Assembly: GCA_025996895.1 (NCBI GenBank)
Contig: BNTW01000033.1
Span: 1-28,655, forward strand
Direction: 5' to 3'
DNA length: 28,655 bases
Source of the DNA: Bacteroidia bacterium
GTDB taxonomy: Bacteria > Bacteroidota > Bacteroidia > Bacteroidales > Azobacteroidaceae
This document shows positions 24,730-28,655 of the stretch, one piece after another. A program made the translations under genes and the position numbers. Each line of letters opens with the position of its first letter. The first letter of the stretch is position 1. The notes beneath the pieces were generated by a model. That model saw nothing but the letters and a program-made list of their open reading frames with translations. It searched no databases and was not told the DNA's origin.

Positions 24730-25050
24730 TTATATTTGTACAATCGTATTTATTTTTACATTCCGGCGGCGTTTATACGCAATCAACGCAATGTATAACA
24801 GACTGATAATAATCAGTGGCGCAATTCCGTTTTTGATGGGTGCGCCGACAAATGCACCGTCTCCTTCATCCTGCGTTGATGGTCCGGTTTCCCACCAGTC
24901 GCCGGGAAGCGGAGGGTCGTAAGACGGGCCTGATCCGTCTATCTGATCCTGTATTTCTTCCGAAGGCAGTGTCGCCAATGATTCGTCGGCATAAATAGAT
25001 ACCTGAAAAAACAGGATAAGTAGAATTATAAGAGCTACGCAATTTTTCAT
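24730..25050 (-). CDS. Short exported protein with C-terminal membrane tail (106 aa)
   Basis: An N-terminal signal sequence (CVALIILLILFFQVSIYA) is followed by an acidic, Pro/Gly-rich middle (SYDPPLPGDWWETGPSTQDEGDG). The C-terminus combines a short motif (GAPIKNG), one hydrophobic helix (IAPLIIISLLYIALIAY) and a basic cluster KRRR. That tripartite tail resembles sorting signals of the PEP-CTERM/PID-CTERM kind found on small Bacteroidota proteins near T9SS substrates, but the exact motif is not one I can assign. It may simply be a type I membrane protein. It lies 4 bp after the T9SS protein gene and 12 bp before paralog A. Confidence 0.75.
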   Translation of the reverse strand: MKNCVALIILLILFFQVSIYADESLATLPSEEIQDQIDGSGPSYDPPLPGDWWETGPSTQDEGDGAFVGAPIKNGIAPLIIISLLYIALIAYKRRRNVKINTIVQI

Positions 25051-25054
25051 CTTT

Positions 25055-27046
25055 TTATTGTATTAGCAATTTCTTTGCGATGGCATCGAACTTAACAATG
25101 TATGTTCCGGCCGGCAAATGGGTTGCGATTTTTTCCGCAGGAACTTGCCTGACCGGATTTTCCTGCAAAAGCCGTCCATACATATCAAAAATCTTCACCA
25201 CAGAGCCTTTGTCCGTTTCGCTTAATCCTTGTATCGTAATTATCCCTGTATTGTAATACATAGTTACAGCCTGACGGTCGCCGATTGTTTCGATACCTGT
25301 TTGATTGTCAAAATGCAGGATAAAGCGGTCGAAACTGTCCGTCGGACGCGAGAGAAACGAATAATCGGGCGTTGAAAGCAAATCGGTTTTCGTACCGGTT
25401 TTCGTATCTTCCAAAATCACTTTTTTGATGGACGACAGCGAACTTTGCCGGTAGGCTTCCAACACCACTTCCTGTTCCTGATTGGCCGGCTCAAAATACA
25501 AAATCAACTGTTGCGGATCGGTAGAAATGACGTTGGTCGTCATCGACTTGCCGTCCGACGATTGGGTATAAATCTGATTGACGCCTCCCGACCGGTTGAA
25601 AATCTTGCTCGCATCGTAGGGATCGTTCGATTGCAGGGTGGCGTCTTCGCGGAAAACGACGCACAAACGGTCGTAGCCGCCTGTCCGGCTGTCGCGTGCT
25701 TCTATCAACAATTCGTCCGTTACGAGCGGAGCGCTTCGCAAATAGCTTACTTTGCCATGGGTTCTGGCCGAAGCCGGAATTGTCATGCTTTTAGATGCCA
25801 CAGCATCCCGACCGACTATAAACATCTGCATCGGGGCTATCAATAAAGAACTGTTACCACCGGCATGAGAGATTGTTCCACCGACTGCCTGACCAAACAG
25901 ATAGCTGACATTGAATGTGAATCTTTCGGTTGAAGCGTTGTACGAACCTGTTCCTTGCGACATCACATAAAAACTGTTTCGGACGTCGGCCGTTCCGTCC
26001 GGAGCGCGGGTCACGCCCCAAGCGTCTGCCGTATTGGTTGCTGAAACGAAACCGGACATATCCAGCGGAACGGTAAAAGGATTGCCAATATAGTTGAAAC
26101 CCTGTTTGAGTATAACAGTTACATCGTCAATAGTAAGCTCTTCATCGGTAAAACGGTCGGAAGCCGTAGCAACCATTATGGACGACGGGGCAAAATTGCG
26201 GGCAAAAGACAACGTATCTTTCGCTTTGTCGCTGTATTGTGCCGCGCTGTACAGCGGATTGAGCCGGTTGGCATAATACGGATCGCCGTCAGGAACGATT
26301 CCCAACCCGACAATATAACCTGTTCCCGGATTCAGGGGTGTTTGCGGGTCGATAATCAGCGTACCGTTGTCGCCAAACAAGCCGGCATTGGTCGGCTGCG
26401 ACAGAAAATTGAAGAAGAAATAATCTGCGTATATTTTTTTGAACGGAGGCGTAAAGCCGGTCAGCCGTTTCTCCTTATAATTATCGCCTAAAGCTAAATT
26501 GACTTGGATAATTCCCTGGTCATAAGCGTTGGTGGGCGCACGATTATAAGCAATCGTTCCTTCTACCAGCAAATGCGCCACATTGCTTTGACGAGTGCTG
26601 TTCGTATCCGAATCGAGTGTCAATCTTCCGCGAGTGAGGACGAGGTTTTTCATCGTAGCTCCCATCGACGGACTGATTACCACCACAACCGAATCCGGAT
26701 TGGCGTTTTGGTTGTTAATCGTTAACGTTTCAGGAAACCAAATATAATTGGTATCTCTGTCGGCCGTACCGAAGATATGTTGAGCTGTCGAGCCTCTGAA
26801 TTCAAATGCGCCGGTGCGGATGGAAAAAACTTTGCCGGTATCCACATTATTAATGAAATCGCCGGTCAGAATGGTATTACCTGTCTGAGAAACGCTTGCA
26901 TTCGCGTCATTTTCATAATCTCCACCTATATACAGGACATCTCCTACCGACATAATTCCTCTGTTATAAAGAGCCACTTTATTTTGTCCCTGCGCACAAA
27001 AATGCAGGGTCAGAATAATACCGGTTATAAAAACATATTTTTTCAT
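25055..27046 (-). CDS. Exported protein with type IX secretion C-terminal sorting domain (663 aa)
   Basis: A signal peptide (KKYVFITGIILTLHFCAQGQ) precedes a beta-rich body. The last 80 residues or so form a T9SS type A sorting domain: TIGDRQAVTMYYNTGIITI, VVKIFDMYGRLLQE and LPAGTYIVKFDAIAKKLLIQ. The body includes SVGDVLYIGGDYENDANASV and a region typical of large Bacteroidota surface proteins (FNYIGNPFTVPLDMSGF). It should be exported across the outer membrane and attached to the surface or released. It heads the four-gene surface operon. The T9SS machinery itself is not in the window. Confidence 0.9.
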   Translation of the reverse strand: MKKYVFITGIILTLHFCAQGQNKVALYNRGIMSVGDVLYIGGDYENDANASVSQTGNTILTGDFINNVDTGKVFSIRTGAFEFRGSTAQHIFGTADRDTNYIWFPETLTINNQNANPDSVVVVISPSMGATMKNLVLTRGRLTLDSDTNSTRQSNVAHLLVEGTIAYNRAPTNAYDQGIIQVNLALGDNYKEKRLTGFTPPFKKIYADYFFFNFLSQPTNAGLFGDNGTLIIDPQTPLNPGTGYIVGLGIVPDGDPYYANRLNPLYSAAQYSDKAKDTLSFARNFAPSSIMVATASDRFTDEELTIDDVTVILKQGFNYIGNPFTVPLDMSGFVSATNTADAWGVTRAPDGTADVRNSFYVMSQGTGSYNASTERFTFNVSYLFGQAVGGTISHAGGNSSLLIAPMQMFIVGRDAVASKSMTIPASARTHGKVSYLRSAPLVTDELLIEARDSRTGGYDRLCVVFREDATLQSNDPYDASKIFNRSGGVNQIYTQSSDGKSMTTNVISTDPQQLILYFEPANQEQEVVLEAYRQSSLSSIKKVILEDTKTGTKTDLLSTPDYSFLSRPTDSFDRFILHFDNQTGIETIGDRQAVTMYYNTGIITIQGLSETDKGSVVKIFDMYGRLLQENPVRQVPAEKIATHLPAGTYIVKFDAIAKKLLIQ

Positions 27047-27110
27047 AAATCAATTCACTTTTATATTTCTTAAATATTTTGTAAAAAAATCAATACTATA
27101 ATTATATTTA

Positions 27111-27118
27111 CAAATATA
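27111..27118 (-). promoter_or_regulatory. -7 box for the surface-protein operon
   Basis: TATATTTG on the minus strand fits TAnnTTTG, 64 bp before ATG 27046. No -33 TTTG is seen. Confidence 0.5.
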
Positions 27119-27162
27119 ACAATCTAATCCCCGAATTGTTCGGTAAATTCAGAAAAAAATTG

Positions 27163-27170
27163 TACTTTTG
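27163..27170 (+). promoter_or_regulatory. -7 box for the radical SAM gene
   Basis: TACTTTTG fits TAnnTTTG, 26 bp before ATG 27197. A TTG at 27136-27138 is 24 bp upstream, longer than the usual spacing. Confidence 0.5.
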
Positions 27171-27196
27171 AGCCGTAATTTAAGATAATTTAACTT

Positions 27197-28093
27197 ATGG
27201 CTATTGAAAAGGCTTTTAAAAATTTTCTACAAGAGAAATTTCCGTTCAAAGTGCAAAAAATTTCCATTAATGCGGGCTTTACCTGTCCGAATCGTGACGG
27301 AACCAAAGGGCTGGGCGGGTGCACCTATTGCAACAACCAAACGTTTAGTCCGCAATATGCAGCCAACCACAAATCGGTAACGCAACAACTCGAGGAAGGC
27401 ATTCGGTTTTTTTCGCGCAAATATCCGGAAATAAAGTACATCGCCTATTTTCAGGCTTATACCAATACTTATGGAGAAACCGGCAGCTTGCTGAAAAAAT
27501 ACAACGAGGCTCTCGCTTATCCGGGCGTTGTCGGGCTGATTATCGGCACACGCCCCGACTGTATGCCGGACGAGTTGCTGGACAAATTGGAAAAAATCGA
27601 CCGCCGTTCATTTTTGCTGATTGAATACGGCGTAGAATCGACCGACAACAACACTTTACAGTTGATCAACCGGGGACATACTTACGAAGAAGCGATCGAA
27701 ACCATTCAACGGACGGCTCAACGAGGCATTTACACCGGCGTTCATCTGATTTTGGGACTTCCGGGCGAAACGCGCGAAACCATTCTTTCCCATGCCCACA
27801 AGATTTCACTTCTACCTCTTACGACTGTCAAACTACACCAGTTGCAGTTGATCCAAAACACGGAAATGGCACGTCAATATAAAGAAAATCCGGAAATTTT
27901 TCATTTCTACACAGCCGACGAATACGTCGATTTGTGTATTGACTTTATGGAACGATTAAATCCTGACTTCTCCCTCGAACGGTTTGTGTCGCAGTCCCCC
28001 AAAGAGCTTTTGATTGCACCGGATTGGGGACTGAAAAATTATGAATTTACGGAGAAAATCAAGAAACGGATGAAGGAACGCCATTTACTATAA
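27197..28093 (+). CDS. TIGR01212 family radical SAM protein
   Basis: A 298-residue radical SAM enzyme. The iron-sulfur cysteines are Cys30, Cys42 and Cys45 in TCPNRDGTKGLGGCTYCNN, the spacing characteristic of this YhcC/YtqA-like family. Later motifs are YIAYFQAYTNTYG, IIGTRPDCMP, LIEYGVESTDNNTLQLINRGH and GVHLILGLPGE. It is related to Elp3/HemN-type TIM barrels. The reaction is not established for most members; tRNA or cofactor modification has been suggested for relatives. Single gene with its own promoter, convergent with the next. Confidence 0.93.
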   Translation: MAIEKAFKNFLQEKFPFKVQKISINAGFTCPNRDGTKGLGGCTYCNNQTFSPQYAANHKSVTQQLEEGIRFFSRKYPEIKYIAYFQAYTNTYGETGSLLKKYNEALAYPGVVGLIIGTRPDCMPDELLDKLEKIDRRSFLLIEYGVESTDNNTLQLINRGHTYEEAIETIQRTAQRGIYTGVHLILGLPGETRETILSHAHKISLLPLTTVKLHQLQLIQNTEMARQYKENPEIFHFYTADEYVDLCIDFMERLNPDFSLERFVSQSPKELLIAPDWGLKNYEFTEKIKKRMKERHLL

Positions 28094-28120
28094 CCGTTTA
28101 ATGGACATTTTGGAACGAAT

Positions 28121-28655
28121 TTACCACCAAACTAATTTTCCGTTTTCATAAGAAAAAATTCGTTCGTTTGTGCCTCGCAAAAGATTTCTCACCCAGTAAA
28201 GCGTTCCGGCAGGAACCTGGTTGCCGTCGAAAGCCACCTCTTTTTTGTTAACCGGGCTGATTTCTTTTGTGACATTTATCTTTTTTTCGATTTGGCTTTC
28301 CGTTGCTGCTCTCTCAATTTTTGTGCTTCTTTTCGTTCCTGCTCTTTTTTCTTGCGCGCTTCTTCCTGCGCTTTGACTTTCGCTTTGCGTTGTTGTTCTT
28401 TCAGTTTTTGCGCCTGTTTGCGGTCTTTTTCCTTTTGCTTGCGGGCGTCCTCTTTTTCTTTTTGAAGCCGTTTCTTTTCGTCTTCTTTCGCCTTGATTTC
28501 CGCTTTTTTCAGTTTCTCCAATTCGGCCTCGCGCTTTACTTTTTCCTTTAATAAGGTTTTTTCTTCTGCCTTTTGTTTTTTCAACAATTCGGCTTTTTCC
28601 TTTTCCTGCTGACGAGCGAGTTCGCGGGCGGCTTTTTCTTCAGCTTTCTTCTGTT
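28121..28655 (-). pseudogene. K/E-rich coiled-coil protein with frameshifted C-terminus (5' end outside window)
   Basis: The main minus-strand frame enters at the right edge and runs to TAA 28278-28276. It is almost entirely Lys/Glu/Arg/Gln/Ala repeats (KEKDRKQAQKLKEQQRKAK) that would form a long coiled coil. Directly at its end lies a run of seven A. In the -1 frame from there the reading continues INVTKEISPVNKKEV, AFDGNQVPAGTLYWVRNLL and RGTNERIFSYENGKLVWW to a stop at 28123-28121, which looks like a compact conserved domain. Eight A instead of seven would join both parts as SKKKINVTK. A one-base deletion, a sequencing error in the homopolymer, or frameshifting during expression are possible. 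The family is not recognised; TolA-like low-complexity proteins look similar in the coil only. Confidence 0.65.

Noticed and set aside
28276..28290. Programmed -1 frameshift of the dnaX type at the A-run
   Set aside because: In the reading frame the codons are TCG AAA AAA AGA, so the canonical A-AAA-AAG register is not met; kept only as one of several explanations for the split gene.

Overview
The window looks like a chromosome segment of an uncultured or little-studied member of the Bacteroidales. Three things point there. Many intergenic regions carry the Bacteroidota -7 promoter box TAnnTTTG. One protein ends in a type IX secretion sorting domain. Several lineage-typical families are present: LptD of the Bacteroides type, long PurM, DUF3109, DUF3108, and the SbsA-like Ig lipoprotein. 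No rRNA, tRNA, CRISPR array or transposase was seen.

Layout. (1) 1-1402, minus strand: 5' part of a large exported repeat protein that leaves the window. Its upstream gap holds a G/C-rich nested palindrome. (2) 1790-2561, plus: an AT-rich promoter plus a 57-residue protein coupled by ATGA to a GNAT acetyltransferase, looking like a toxin-antitoxin pair. (3) 2584-7746, plus: an overlapping run of Ig-like lipoprotein, DUF3108 protein, ribF, a metal-binding lipoprotein and a short ABC ATPase; no permease follows. (4) 7783-8755, plus: a small two-helix membrane protein coupled to an ECF sigma factor. (5) 8770-19678, minus: a tightly packed housekeeping series rsmG, MBL hydrolase, gcvP, HD protein, lptD, ung, glycosyltransferase, pyrC, DUF3109. 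(6) 19706-20981, minus: an AT-rich two-gene insert with an SDH/ClpP-fold serine proteinase and a 72-residue unknown protein. (7) purM, plus. (8) 22342-27046, minus: a surface-protein operon of a T9SS-exported protein, a short membrane-tailed protein and two tandem paralogous exported proteins. (9) 27197-28093, plus: a TIGR01212-type radical SAM protein. (10) 28121-28655, minus: a K/E-rich coiled-coil protein whose conserved-looking C-terminus is in the -1 frame after a run of seven A.

The most notable non-gene structure is a set of palindromic repeats translated in frame inside essential genes. One 76-bp imperfect palindrome lies inside pyrC, and two oppositely oriented copies of a 21-nt hairpin, one of them part of a 91-bp paired-end element, lie inside gcvP. 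The two AT-rich cassettes (1861-2561 and 19706-20981) stand out in composition from neighbours and are the best candidates for acquired defence or addiction functions. All assignments rest on reading motifs by eye; no database search was run.
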